NCBI GenBank assembly: GCA_027924585.1
Contig: BSBM01000140.1
Span: 6,402,001 to 6,466,000, forward strand
DNA: 64,000 bases
Source: Larix kaempferi
Lineage: Eukaryota; Streptophyta; Pinopsida; Pinales; Pinaceae
Reading direction: 5' to 3'
The notes under the pieces were generated by a model. It saw only the letters and a list, made by a program, of their open reading frames with translations, did no database searches and was not told where the DNA came from. The position numbers and the translations under genes were made by a program. Below are positions 34,320-45,359 of the stretch, piece after piece (position 1 is the first letter of the stretch; each line of letters starts with the position of its first letter).

Positions 34320-36980
34320 TCCTGATGAGCCTAGGACCTGTAACCTGCAATAAAACACTCTTGGAAGAAAGTCTAATTTATCTCACTCAATCTCTACTTC
34401 GACACTGAGCACTTTCGGGAGTTTGTCACACCTGGGAATATTTCATTGGCAAAGCCAAGGCTATCAAGGTTATTTCCCCAAGGATTTCTGTGGAAACTCT
34501 GCAGCTTCTGATGCATCAATGGGTATCATGTGAAATTCTCTCACACAAGTGGATCTCCAACAACAAAACAACCCTCACAATGTTTAACACAGATCTACAA
34601 AAAATAGAGAAGAATACCATAGAGAAAAGAGAGCTCTGAGTGTAAAAAAATTTCATATTAGTCATCCATTGGGAAATTAAATAAGATTACATGCAAGAGA
34701 ATTCATGAGCCTGTGTTGGCATTCGAATTCAACTAAAGAGACAGGCTTAGTTAGCATTGGATCCATCTCCCGACAAGAACTAGTGGCAACTAATGATGAA
34801 TGGCCAGTTAACTGAAGGTGGTTGGTGCATGATTGAGCCACTTAGGCTAGAAATTAGGAAGGAGAACCGAAAGAATGCGCATGAGGTGATTGGTAGTGGT
34901 CAAAAGGGAGCTACTACACTCAAACTCAGTGAAACTGGGTGTAAGGGTCGGTTAACTAGGTGATCAAGGAGACAAGGTGCCTTAAATCATGGAACTGACT
35001 CAATCAACTCCTAAATTCATGCATGAGGGTGCATTAGATCCTAAAAGATAGGGATAAGGTGCTCTGAGTGGATAATGTGGCCAATAATGACAAAAATTAA
35101 GCGTTGGGGGGTCAAAAACATGGTCTAGGTGCTACGAGGGTCAAATATCAATGCATCATAGTGCATGACTAATGCATGGAATGCATTCATGCATGCATGG
35201 CCAAGGTCTAGATGGATAGAATGCTCCAACAAATGTAGGGTGAGTTTGTTGCTACACTCCACCTAATAACATACGTTTAATGTAAACACCAAATGGATAA
35301 TACACAACAAGGGAAATCCCATTATGTTTACCTTCAAAATTTTATTGTTGTTTATGTATATTAGTGATATATATGTCGCTACTATTCTATTTACCTTAGG
35401 ATTTCCCTTAGTTCACTTCCCAACTACTATGATAGTTGTCCTCCAATATGATATTGCCATATTATTATCGTTTATGTATATTAACGATCTATATGTCACT
35501 ACTATTGTATTTACTTTAGGATTGCCCCTAGTTTGGCTAATCTCTTTGGGCACTTGGAGTACACTTCCCAGCTGCTATAGTAGTTTTCCTCCAACACATT
35601 ATTTCCAGCATGGGAGAAACCATTGTTGTTTTGCTTCTAAGTAGATCCTAAGATGTTGGTTCTGTAATCAAGGTGGACCACAATTCCCTTGTTGGAGTGA
35701 TGACAATGCCTTCAAATATAGAGTTCTGATGGTTTTTATCATGTTGTCTATGTGGCCTGGGAAGGATTAAGCAATCATTCCCCATTTGTTTGCATGTTAT
35801 GCATGCGTTTGCAGGATGGCCATGTCCTCAGATAAGGTGAAAAGCATGTGCTTCACTTGGGGGCTCAAAAGAGATTGTGCCACAGTAGCCTACACAATTT
35901 CCAGGACCACCATAGGATTCCCTTGCTTATGAGGGTCCAACTTCTTGGCCCATAGTTCTAAATAAGCCTTTGAAACTACACATCCTCTTCTTCTCCAAGT
36001 GGCCTAGCAATTGTTCATCGTCATTATGGATTCCCTTCAAGTCATATGCACACAAGATCATTGATGTAGAACAAATAAGAAATGATAAAAAAAATGGAGG
36101 AAAAAGGGTCTAGAATTTGAAATTGCTAGAGGAAGCCAGTGAGAACAATGGTAGGAGTGCGAGGGTCAACACTAGCAACTGGTATTACAACTTTGGCTTG
36201 TGAATTCACCATCAAAACCTTCATAGAAATTTCTTTTTGGTGTTGAACTTATGAACTTGATATCTCATTTTCTTTGGAGGTGTTGAACTTACAAAAAGCT
36301 AGGTGCAATGCTTCTCTCTTTACCTCAATAAATGAGCTTGTCTTCCTCCTCTGTCAGGGCTATAAGAATCTTTATGCTTTCCTCCTCCTTGATTACGTTC
36401 AACTGGGCACCACTATAGCGCAAGCCATATCAAACTTTTGGTTTCTAGAAACCACTGAATTTTCAACTAGTGGGATATAGCTTCATTGACTTACCTTCAT
36501 GCCAGTATGATACAAACCCTACCTTGATAACAGTGTTGAGTCACTCCATTGCCTTGTCTTCTCTCATGTATCCCACCATCCGTGGAGTGGGATTATTGTT
36601 ATTGCCTATGATATTGTTATAAAAGTCCTTTTGAGAGGGTAGCTTCTAAGAGAGGGTTGTGGGATTGAGTCTTAGTATTGACATCCACAAATCAATGCCA
36701 AATAAGTCAGGCATCAAGCATCGTTCGTTTCCTGTAGATATAATTGAGGCATGAATGCAATGCATTAAACTTCACAAATTTCCCACATATGCAAAGTTGG
36801 AAGTAATTGTAGAGTGTGTTATAATTCAAGATGAGGGGCATATGAAGCGATATTCGAATGTGTGTAATATTGTGTCATAAATATTGACAACACAAAAGCA
36901 ATCGATGACAATGTGAAAGAAAATTAATTTGATGTGAGTTTCTTGTGAGTGTCATAAAGCTCACATATTTGAATTGGGCA
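34320..36980. other. No gene seen
   Basis: Mixed AT-rich sequence downstream of the gag start, presumably the leader and LTR of the copia relic and then unassigned DNA. It includes the 120 bp duplication at 35342-35580. Confidence 0.35.
35342..35580. repeat. Tandem duplication, 120 bp period
   Basis: TTTATGTATATTA recurs at 35351 and 35471, and the following ~65 bases (to TTAGGATT and a CCCTTAG/CCCCTAG phrase) match with scattered changes. Confidence 0.75.
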
Positions 36981-36982
36981 CA

Positions 36983-37267
36983 ATGTGAATCAATTTGTGT
37001 TTTAGCCAAAAAAAACCTCGTCTTCTCCTCTACAACGCAATATGATCCAAGCTACTTGTATAGAAAGCTAAATGTGTGTGGCATTCTAAAACATGTAACA
37101 ACCAAGACAATGACCTTTTAGCATTCTTGTGACCACGTGAATCAATTTGTGTTTTAGCCAAAACAACCTCGTCTTCTCCTCTACAACGCAATATGATCCA
37201 AGCTACTTGTATAGAGAGCTAAATGTGTGTAGCATTCTAAAACATGTAACAACCAAGACAATGACCA
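36983..37267. repeat. Direct duplication of about 130 bp
   Basis: A stretch starting TGAATCAATTTGTGTTTTAG at 36983 and ending GACAATGACC is repeated from about 37138 with only a handful of differences, separated by about 24 bases. The near-identity suggests a recent event. Confidence 0.88.
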
Positions 37268-37439
37268 TATGAGAAATACCCCGCCGTCGATAAAAAGGAA
37301 TTCAATTCATTTTTAAATTGACAACAGATCAGTGATGTCCCTGCTCCATGTAAGTAAAAGAGACACGTCATATAATACATCCATGTCAGCTACCATTAAT
37401 AGGTATGCTGCTCAGAAAGGGCCAACGGAACGGCGTTAC

Positions 37440-37707
37440 TGTGCTACTGGAAAGAGGCAGGAAGTGAAACCCTCAATAGCAATACCTGTGATGCAGCCGC
37501 CCCAACCTCCAACTCTTCATCTTGCCCTGTCTCGTCTCTGCTCACACTCCTCCACGACATTACAGGATTCGAACGCGGGACCTCCGAGAGGCAACTGTGA
37601 GTTGAAACGTTTGCAAGAAGATGAGGATCTGCACATTCATCATCACATATACTGCTCCTCCTGAGCAACTGGGATACCAAGAGCGCTACAGTCGCCATTA
37701 TAATCAC
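37440..37707 (-). other. GC-rich island with B box: possible tRNA-derived SINE or gene 5' end
   Basis: Minus strand: an ATG at about 37698 opens a frame reading MATVALLVSQLLRRS with 84 codons or so to 37444. The same strand carries GGTCCCGCGTTCGAATCC (about 37570-37587), which resembles a tRNA B box in its usual context (CTCTCGGAGGTCCC...). The surrounding 37330-37930 is much more GC-rich than the rest of the window. It could be the tRNA-derived head of a SINE or a first exon; I cannot choose. Confidence 0.35.
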
Positions 37708-38139
37708 CTCTCACAATAATAATTCTTCCAATTTCTATCAGTAATCGACACTGCGGTTAAAACAGGCGAAGTGATGAATAAATAGGAAGAGTAGGAGGAT
37801 GAGGCTGTGGGTAGGGTATCACCTGGGTTTCAGATTTTCAACTGCGCGGCCGCCACAGGGTTTCACTGTCTCCTCTATGGGCGGAAAGGAGTGGTTTTGG
37901 CGGCTCAGTGTGTGGCGTATAATGTCAAATTAAATGTGTTGTTCTAGAAATTCACAAACCTTCTAATGGACTTAGCTGTTGGGTTGAACTTTTTAAAAAG
38001 GGCTAATTATATAAACTTTTTTTATGATTTGTTCACCGTGAGTTGCTGAATTTTTAATTATCCATTTATGATCTCAAATGTATATGTGGACAATCCTAAG
38101 CAATGATGCTCATTGCACCGAGTGTAAATGAGGTGCTTA

Positions 38140-38505
38140 CAATTCAATATGGGGGAGATCCGGATGTCATATGTAACGTTTGTCACGTTATGTTACAACT
38201 TAGTATGCAGGAGATCATATAACAGATGTCACATGTAACGTTTGTCACATTACGTTACAACCCAGTATGGGGGAGATGTTGTAACGTTTGTCACATTTGT
38301 CACGTTTGTCACGTTACGTTACAACCCAGTATGGGGGAGATGTTGTAACGTTTGTCACGTTACGTTACAACCCAGTATGGGGGAGATGTTGTAACGTTTG
38401 TCATATTTGTCACGTTTGTCACATTTGTCATGTTTGTCACATTACGTTACAACCCAGTATGCGGGAGATGTTGTAACGTTTGTCACTTTGTCACGTTATA
38501 TTTCC
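38140..38505 (+). repeat. Tandem array of a polypurine-tract/LTR-start-like unit
   Basis: The block CAGTATGGGGGAGATGTTG followed by TAACGTTTGTCAC and TTACGTTACAAC recurs six or so times with unit lengths that vary because a 10-base subunit (TTTGTCACGT/TTTGTCACAT) is itself repeated one to five times. GGGGGAGATGTTG looks like a copia polypurine tract joined to an LTR start. No intact LTR follows. Confidence 0.8.
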
Positions 38506-38605
38506 ATGTCGGCTCATAACTTATAAAATATCAAAAGTAATTAAAAATTTCATGTTCGCCCATAACTTATCAAAAATAAAAAATTAAAAAATTAAAAAAT
38601 TAAAA

Positions 38606-38703
38606 GAGAGGGATCCAATTTCTTGAGAGGTAATTTTTTTCTTAATGTGTAAAAAATTTAAGATAAACAAAAAAATTACGCCTCAAGAAATTGGATCCCT
38701 CTC
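38606..38703. repeat. Foldback with 35-base arms
   Basis: Arm 38606-38640 (starting GAGAGGGATCCAATTTCTTG) and arm 38669-38703 are inverse copies with about two mismatches. The 28-base loop contains a further CTTAA...TTAAG pair. RNA from either strand would form a long hairpin. It could be a tiny MITE-like element; no clear target duplication was seen. Confidence 0.85.
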
Positions 38704-39510
38704 GGTGCTTGATAGATCCAGGTTTGAGATGGATCTACGCTGGTTATGACAATCCGAAGTCAAGTATATCATGTGACTCGTATGTTAACATGTTTACAAT
38801 TTTCCAAATAAATTAGCAATTGTATGTCGAGCTACAATAAAAGAACGTTGTATTGCATGTGAAATAAGGAAATGAAATAGGTGCATCTAAAGAGGATATA
38901 TGGAATGAGAATCACAATTTGAAGTGTTGGACCGCTAAGTTGTTTCCATAATGTCATCACAGTAGAGTAATCAGATTATTGTCAATGTGCCTCTGCAAAT
39001 TGCAATGGAGTTACGAAGGCTAAGGCGAAGGCATTTGAAACTTCTGTAGTGCCTAGTGTGCTTGTTTTGAGGCTATACACGAATTTCATGGTCGGGTTGG
39101 CTCGCAGTGCAATACTGGTATCCAAACAATTTATTAATGGATGGACCAGTAATATGCACAAAGGATTCGAATATGGAGAGAGTCAAGCTAAACCGACAAT
39201 TGGGATCGACTGGTTTGTCGGATGATTATCTAATCCTACTACCAACTCATGTCAGTTTGCTTGATGTCACGGCGTTGTAGACAAAACTATGATTTTTCAT
39301 CATCACCGACAAATAAGTAAACCCGACGGAAGTGAAAAGAAACTACATGAGACATACCAAAAATAAAATTAATCTCCCTTATGTCCATGTCTCCTTCCGG
39401 AATGGTATATATGCACTTTCTAACTATAATAACACGAATTAATTCTTATATTGCATAAATTTAAAAAAAAAAACATGAAATCCCTTCTATTCTATTACAC
39501 CTAACACAAT

Positions 39511-39640
39511 GCTCTTAATGCTCCCCAAATTATTAGTGTTTATATATAGATTCTCTTCAAATATAGTTATAATTATGCTCTCAATGTTCTCCAAATTATT
39601 AGTGTTTATATAGATTCTCTTCAAATATAATTATAATTTA
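39511..39640. repeat. Tandem duplication of about 65 bp
   Basis: The phrase CCAAATTATTAGTGTTTATA, followed by GATTCTCTTCAAATATA, is repeated once in tandem. Confidence 0.85.
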
Positions 39641-40314
39641 TAATTTTAATAGTTGTGAATGTTATTCTTTACATCAAATTCTATTTTTATAAGTAACATG
39701 TTTTTTTGTTAAGCAAAGAATTATATTGCAATATTGTAGAGAAGGTAAGAGATGAAGAAAACATAGACCAAGAAGATAAAGTCGAAAAAGCAAAAGCCAG
39801 TTGTATTGATAACAAAGGAACTTCATAAAGCAACATAAGAAGACTAATAGAGTCAACAACGCTGACAAAAATGAAAATGAGATTCACATGGAATCTTCCC
39901 ATACCATATTGGGTGGTTGTTTTAGTTATGGCCAAGAAGATTTTGTGTTTTTTTTAATTATTAATTTTTTAATTGTTAGATTACATTTAAGTTGTTAAAA
40001 CACGTGACTGGATTGTGATTCCATGTTTATCAGCAATCAATGTGATACCACAAGAAGTTTACACTAACCCGACACAAACTTTTGATCCACTACCACGCTC
40101 TTAAGGAGTGTTGAAGGCTATGTTTTATACTTCGGGACACCAGCTATTCGAAAGAAGAAAATGCTATTTTTTAATGAATACAAGGGGCCATTAGTCCTCA
40201 CACACTTTTATTTATAAAAAGCCACGAGTACTCAATCTTATATTTTATATAAATTATTTTTTTTATTTTTTAAATATTTTATGAATTGTTTTTTTAAATA
40301 TCGACTCAACCAAA

Positions 40315-40405
40315 GTATTAAAAGTGATTTTAACTCTTTGCCATAGTATTAAAAGTGATGTTAACTCTTTACTATTGTATTAAAAGTGATGTTAGCTCTT
40401 TAGGA
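40315..40405. repeat. Three copies of a 31 bp unit
   Basis: GTATTAAAAGTGATGTTAAC-type units start at 40315, 40346 and 40377. They lie inside the block that is present only in the left palindrome arm. Confidence 0.85.
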
Positions 40406-41399
40406 TAGAAGAAAATGAACCTTATCGAAACTTTTCGGAAAATTTGAAGGGTTTATAATTTTATTAAGGTGTAAAAACTTTGGTTAATTTTATTAATTTT
40501 TAAATTTTTTAAATTTTCAAAATTTTGACAATAATTTTGTAAAAACATTGAAATTTTCAAGGATTTTCAGAAATTTTAATTTCTAAAATTATATTTAGAT
40601 ATTCAAAACACAACCCCTCTTGCACTGTAACACTTTAAACCATGAGAAGTTCTTACCTCGACCAACAAGATCAACCGATACTTTATATTGCTTAGGGAGC
40701 TGTATCAAATATGTGCAATAGTTGCTACTTCACCAACGTGAACAAATAGTAGTTTAAATTGCTTAGAGATATGTACATAATATATCCCTTAACGTTACAT
40801 AGAGAAGTATTATGTTATGGATTATGAATGGATAACAAAGAGATTTATAACCCTATGTAAATTGTTATCCCAACACAACCTATTTACACATTTCATTGCT
40901 CATTCTCTTCATGGCCATGGTACTCTGAGAACGAAATGCAAAACCAACACAAGTTCTAGCAACCATTCACATCTTGACGCCGAGATCTTGTTCACATAAA
41001 TAATAAGACTAAAATTAATCCAAAAATCAGAGAGTATAATTACAATTATTTTAATAGTATTTGAAGAAGCATCCACTTTACAATACAGTAACCACAAGAA
41101 ATTGCAGTTACATTAATGAAGAGTAAATATTAATTATATCAAACCCATTATCTTCAGAATAGTATTGATTGACTTTTTAAAACTCCAAACAGAAACTAAA
41201 CTAAACAACCAAGCCAAAAAGCTAACTTTGGGTATGCCTAAAACAATCAACCCTAGCCCTGATGAAGAGAAGGCACAATCAACTATATACATAAAAAACA
41301 TAGAGGACCAACAAAATGAAGTTAAAAAATGTTATCTACTAGTAAACTTGTGCCATGAGTAACATATTTGAAGTATAAAATGTTTGTTGGTAGCTTCAT

Positions 41400-41555
41400 T
41401 TGGCCCTCTTTGGGTCTATTTCACGTGACTTAATCTTATCTGTGATCATGGAAGGAGAAATTGTGAGATTATTACTAGAATGTTGTCATAGTTTCCATGC
41501 GGATTGCATAAATGCATGGCTAGTTTCGAATGCCTCTTGTCTTTCGTGTTGTTGG
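41400..41555 (+). pseudogene. RING-H2 finger gene fragment, left arm
   Basis: The frame reads MEGEIVRLLLECCHSFHAD and then CINAWLVSNASCLSCC. This is the second half of a RING-H2 zinc finger: C-x-H-x2-H-x2-C-x2-W-L and the final C-x2-C. RING-H2 proteins such as the ATL family are E3 ubiquitin ligases. The first Cys pair is not preserved in the sequence before it, and immediately after the last Cys pair the sequence changes into LTR DNA. The fragment is therefore truncated at both ends. Confidence 0.65.
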
Positions 41556-41777
41556 GGGGGGGGGGGCAAGTGGGTTGCAAAAATATACAAGTATGGAAAA
41601 TCGTGCGTAGCACGCTGGAGTGGAAAGAAAAGGCAATTTTGATAATTATGCATTGCGCGCTGCAGCATGAAGAGGAACCAGTTTTGTTGAAAGTGCATTG
41701 CGTGTAGCGGCATGCGACATACAATTTTGAGGTTTTGCGCATGTCGTGCAGCGGCAATGGCTAAGGCACAGTCGCGA
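41545..41777 (+). mobile_element. LTR 5' fragment, plus orientation, in the left arm
   Basis: From a TGTTG at the RING junction through AAGTGGGTTGCAAAAATATA this matches the first part of the LTR at 44301 and stops at the palindrome spacer. The right arm carries the inverse copy, extended through the spacer. Confidence 0.6.
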
Positions 41778-42178
41778 TCGGCGTCGTGGCCTAGCTTCTC
41801 AACTGCTTGCTGCCACACATTCGAAGATGTCGCTTTCATCTTCCATCCGCCTGTTCCTTACCCAAAATAGGTCATATCCTCGTCTTACCTTTACCCATGT
41901 CTTGCCCCAAAAATAGCTCATGCGCTACCATGCGCATCGTCCTTTTGCGCGACCGTGCCTTAGCCATTGCCGCCGCACGACACGTGCAAAACCTCAAAAT
42001 TGTATGTCGCCTGCCGTCGCGCGCAATGCGCTTTCAACAAAGTTGGTTCCTCTTCCTGCAGCAGCGCACAATGCGTAATTATCAAAATTGCTTTTTCTTC
42101 CCACTGCAGCGTGCTACTTGCGATTTTCCATACTTGTATATTTTTGCAACCCACTTGGGCCTCGCCGAACAACACGAA
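41778..42178 (-). mobile_element. LTR 5' fragment, minus orientation, spacer and right arm
   Basis: Read on the minus strand from about 42178 it starts TGTTGTTCGGCGAGGCCCAA and runs about 400 bases, colinear with 44301-44700 of the LTR downstream. It faces the left-arm fragment end to end, so the palindrome's centre lies within LTR sequence. Confidence 0.65.
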
Positions 42179-42321
42179 AGACAAGAGGCATTCAAAACTA
42201 GCCATGCATTTATGCAATCCGCATGGAAACTATGACAACATTCTGGTAATAATCTCACAATTTCTCCTTCCATGATCGCAAATAAGATTAAGTCACATGA
42301 AATAGACCCAAAGAGGGCCAA
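42170..42321 (-). pseudogene. RING-H2 finger gene fragment, right arm
   Basis: The inverse copy of the left-arm fragment reads MEGEIVRLLPECCHSFHAD and then CINAWLVLNASCLSCC. The Pro of LLPEC, typical of RING-H2 proteins, is kept here but is Leu in the left arm, so this arm is closer to the ancestral sequence at that position. Confidence 0.65.
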
Positions 42322-43080
42322 ATGAAGCTACCAACGAACATTTTATACTTCAAATATGTTCTCATGGCACAAGTGTACTAGTAGATAACATTTTTTAACT
42401 TCATTTTGTTGGTCCTCTGTGTTTGTTATGTATATAGTTGATTGTGCCTTCTCTTCATCAGGGCTAGTGTTGGTTGTTTTAGTCATACCCAAAGTTAGCT
42501 TTTTGGCTTGGTTGTTTAGTTTAGTTTCTGTTTGGAGTTTTAAAAAGTCAATCAATACTATTCTGAAGATAATGGGTTTGATATAATTAATATTTACTCT
42601 TCATTAATGTAACTGCAATTTCTTGTGGTTACTGTATTGTAAAGTGGAAGCTTCTTCAAATACTATTAAAATAATTGTAATTATACTCTCTGATTTTTGG
42701 ATTAATTTTAGTCTTATTATTTATGTGAACAAGATCTGGGCATCAAGATGTGAATGGCTGCTAGATCTTGTGTTGGTTTTGCATTTCGTTCTCAGAGTAC
42801 CATGGCCATGAAGAGAATGAGTAATGAAATGTGTAAATAGGTTGTGTTGGGATAACAATTTACATAGGGTTATAAATCTCTTTGTTATCCATTCATAATC
42901 CATAACATAAAATATAAGATTGAGTACTCATGGCTTTTTATAAATAAAAGTATGTGAGTACTAATGGCCCCTTGTATTCATTAAAAAATAGCATTTTCTT
43001 CTTTCCAATAGCTGGTACTAGTATTTTGGGTGTCCTGAAGTATAAAACATAGCCTTCAACACTCCTTAAGAGCGTGGTAG

Positions 43081-44229
43081 GAAGAGACTTGCGCTGAGAA
43101 AGAAGCCAGGAAAGAACAACTACAATTGACCATAATCCAAGCTATGGTGAAGGTCAAAAAAATGGTATCCCATATGGGATTGGGACAGCCAGGTTCAGGT
43201 TCTGACGGGAAGTCAGAAGAACCAAGTATGCAAAGAAGACCACCTGTCACTAGAAGTAAGTATCCGCGTGTCTTGAACCTTGACCCAAGTTACCTCATTT
43301 GTCCAACTGAGACGCTGAAGGAGGCAATCAAGACTGGGCACCTTGACCTGAACATTGGGGCCCTGCCCCTAGAGGACCTAAACGAGTTGCACATCAGAGT
43401 GGTGGAACAAATTCACGAGAGAGGCCTCGCCTCATATGATAAGTGTGCGCGGTTAACTGAAGACATCAATCAGTTAAGGCAGGAATCAGATAACACCAAG
43501 CAAGAATTGAGCGCAGCCAAGGAAAAGGGCCAGAAGCTGAAGGAAACCCTTTCTGTTGTGTGTGCAAACATAGAAGAATGCGAGGAAGAAGATGATATGG
43601 AGGACACGATAAAGAAAATTAGGGCCAAGCTAGAGCCCCTTACTGCTGAGAAAATGGAAATGGAAACCTCGTATAAAGTCAAAATCGCAGAGCTGGAGGC
43701 TAGGCACCCTGCCATTCCACCAGATCAGTGCCCAACTCCAGCTAAGGACGTCAAAGAAACCATGGATGGAATTTCGTCGGAAGTGATGAAATGCCAAGAC
43801 TTACTTGAGCGAATAACTACAGTAGTCACCGGGCTGAGTGAGGATCCTGCACTACAACAGGTAAGGGCAAAAGTAGAACAAAAGCAACAGCAAGTAGATG
43901 CTGCAAGTATGCAGATGAGGAATGCGACGACCAGAGAGAAAGTGTAGTGATTTAATGAGGTCAAGGACCTACAGAAAGAGTTGGCAACACTAAGGGAGAA
44001 AGAGGCTGCCACATCGGTCAGGTTGCAGCCTATTGAGCAAGAAGGCCTTGAATTAATGCAGCAGTTCGACGCGAAGTTCATAGAACTTCAGACGGCAGAA
44101 GGAACTATGCAGGAACAAGTGGCTCGGGAGAAGGTCTCACAGGAAACTATGGAGATGCTTCAAGGCTTCGAACGAGTAGCCAACGAAACAGTTGCGGAGT
44201 TAGTAGGAACTTTGAAAGATTTACATTAA
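43081..44229 (+). pseudogene. Coiled-coil ORF of an LTR retrotransposon, N-terminally cut
   Basis: The plus frame is open from exactly 43081, the first base after the palindrome (the codon before it is TAG in palindrome sequence), to TAA at 44227. It has two adjacent stops (TAG TGA) at about 43945-43950 and about 380 codons in all. After a basic, Pro/Ser-rich start (around VTRSKYPRVLNLDP) come long Glu/Lys/Gln/Leu heptads (for example LTEDINQLRQESDN and LREKEAATSVRLQPIEQEG), predicting an extended coiled coil. I see no enzyme motif or zinc knuckle. It ends about 70 bases before an LTR, in the same direction. It may be gag-like or an extra 3' ORF. The real start was lost at the junction. Confidence 0.55.
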
Positions 44230-44300
44230 AGCTTGGGAAGATGGAATATGTGGCACCAGGTTCCGCAAATGGAATTGGCTCAAGACGAGCCACAGGTGAG

Positions 44301-45354
44301 TGTTAGGGTCCTGTTGGGCAGGGCCCAAGTGGGTTGGAAAAATATACAAGTATGAAAAATCACGCGTAGCGCGCTACAGTAGGAAGAAAAGGAAATTTTG
44401 ATAATTATGCATTGCACGCTGCGGTAGGAAGAGGAACCAGTTTTGTTGAAAGCGCATTGAGCGTGGCGGTAAGAGACATACAATTTTGAGGTTTTGCACG
44501 TGTCACATGGTGGAAATGGCTAAGGCATGGTCGCGCAAAAGGATGATGCGCATAGTAGCGCATGAGCTATTTTTGGGGCAAGACATGGGTAAAGGTCAAA
44601 CGAGGATATGACCTATTTTGGGTAAGGAATAGGTGGATGGAAGATGAAAGCGACCTGCTCGAACGTGTGGCGGAAAGCAGTTGAGAAGCTAGGCCACGAC
44701 ACCGATGGAAACAGGCAGGCAAAGGAGTGGAAAGGAACAGGACATGATGCAATTGTAACCATTTTGAGGACTATGGATGTCAGAAGAGCGTGTGAGCCAT
44801 GAGTGGCCCAGCTGGAGCAGGCAGAGCAGGCTGTCGACGGTGACAGCTAGGGTGGCAGTTAGCCACACTAGTTTTGGAAACCTTAGGGCTTCATCCTAAT
44901 GATTGTAAAGACATGACCTACAAGGATGATCTATAAATAAGGCACAATATTATAAGGGAAGGGTTACTCTTCATTTTTGGTTAAGTATTTTGAGTATTGT
45001 AGAATCTTGAGCTTAGAAAGCCATTGTAAAGGCTCTGCAGCTGAGTGCGTAGATACCTATCTGAGAGAGAAGAGAGTCTGCAGTTGAGTGCGCAGACTAA
45101 GAACGATTGTACCCTTCCCATTAAGAGGAATATTAACAACCATTCTTGTGGACATAGCCTCCATCCGGGGGGTGAACCATGTTAAATTCTGTGTTATGTG
45201 ACTATTATGTGCTCATGGTTGTTCATTTACTTGATATGAATGTTTAATGCTGAAGTCTTATGTTATATGATTGCTTTTATATGTATTCGCCGTAGAGAAT
45301 GGGAGTAATATGTTAAGCGATATATGAATGGAGGAATGTTAAGTATTTAACACT
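44301..45354 (+). mobile_element. 3' LTR downstream of the coiled-coil ORF
   Basis: It begins TGTTAGGGTCC. A TATA box (TATAAATAA, 44932-44940) and the conserved GTGGACATAGCC...GTGAACCATGTTA block (from about 45148) give plus orientation. The end is placed at TATTTAACA (45354); a later TTAAACA near 45532 is an alternative. The first 400 bases are shared with the palindrome. No partner LTR in full was found, since the 5' side has been rearranged into the palindrome. Confidence 0.65.
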
Positions 45355-45359
45355 TACGA

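Larger units (their letters stand above)
40090..43080. repeat. Near-palindrome of about 3 kb (inverted duplication)
   Basis: The left arm 40090-41777 and right arm 41946-43080 are inverse copies. The outer ends are CTACCACGCTCTTAAGGAG and its inverse, the inner ends GGCTAAGGCACAGTCGCG-like and its inverse, and a 168-base spacer separates them. The left arm is longer only because of one extra block (about 40253-40808) that is absent from the right. Arm similarity is high, with scattered substitutions and one poly-G run (41559-41570) replacing CGGCGAGGCC. The spacer is not random: part of the third copy at 44530-44700 shows it is the continuation of the LTR carried in the arms. No target duplication flanks the structure. 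Confidence 0.9.

Noticed and set aside
41446-42275. Several open frames on both strands around the palindrome (for example 41486-41839 and 41807-42235)
   Set aside because: They are mirror copies produced by the inverted repeat and the LTR sequence; only the RING-H2 reading shows conserved motifs.
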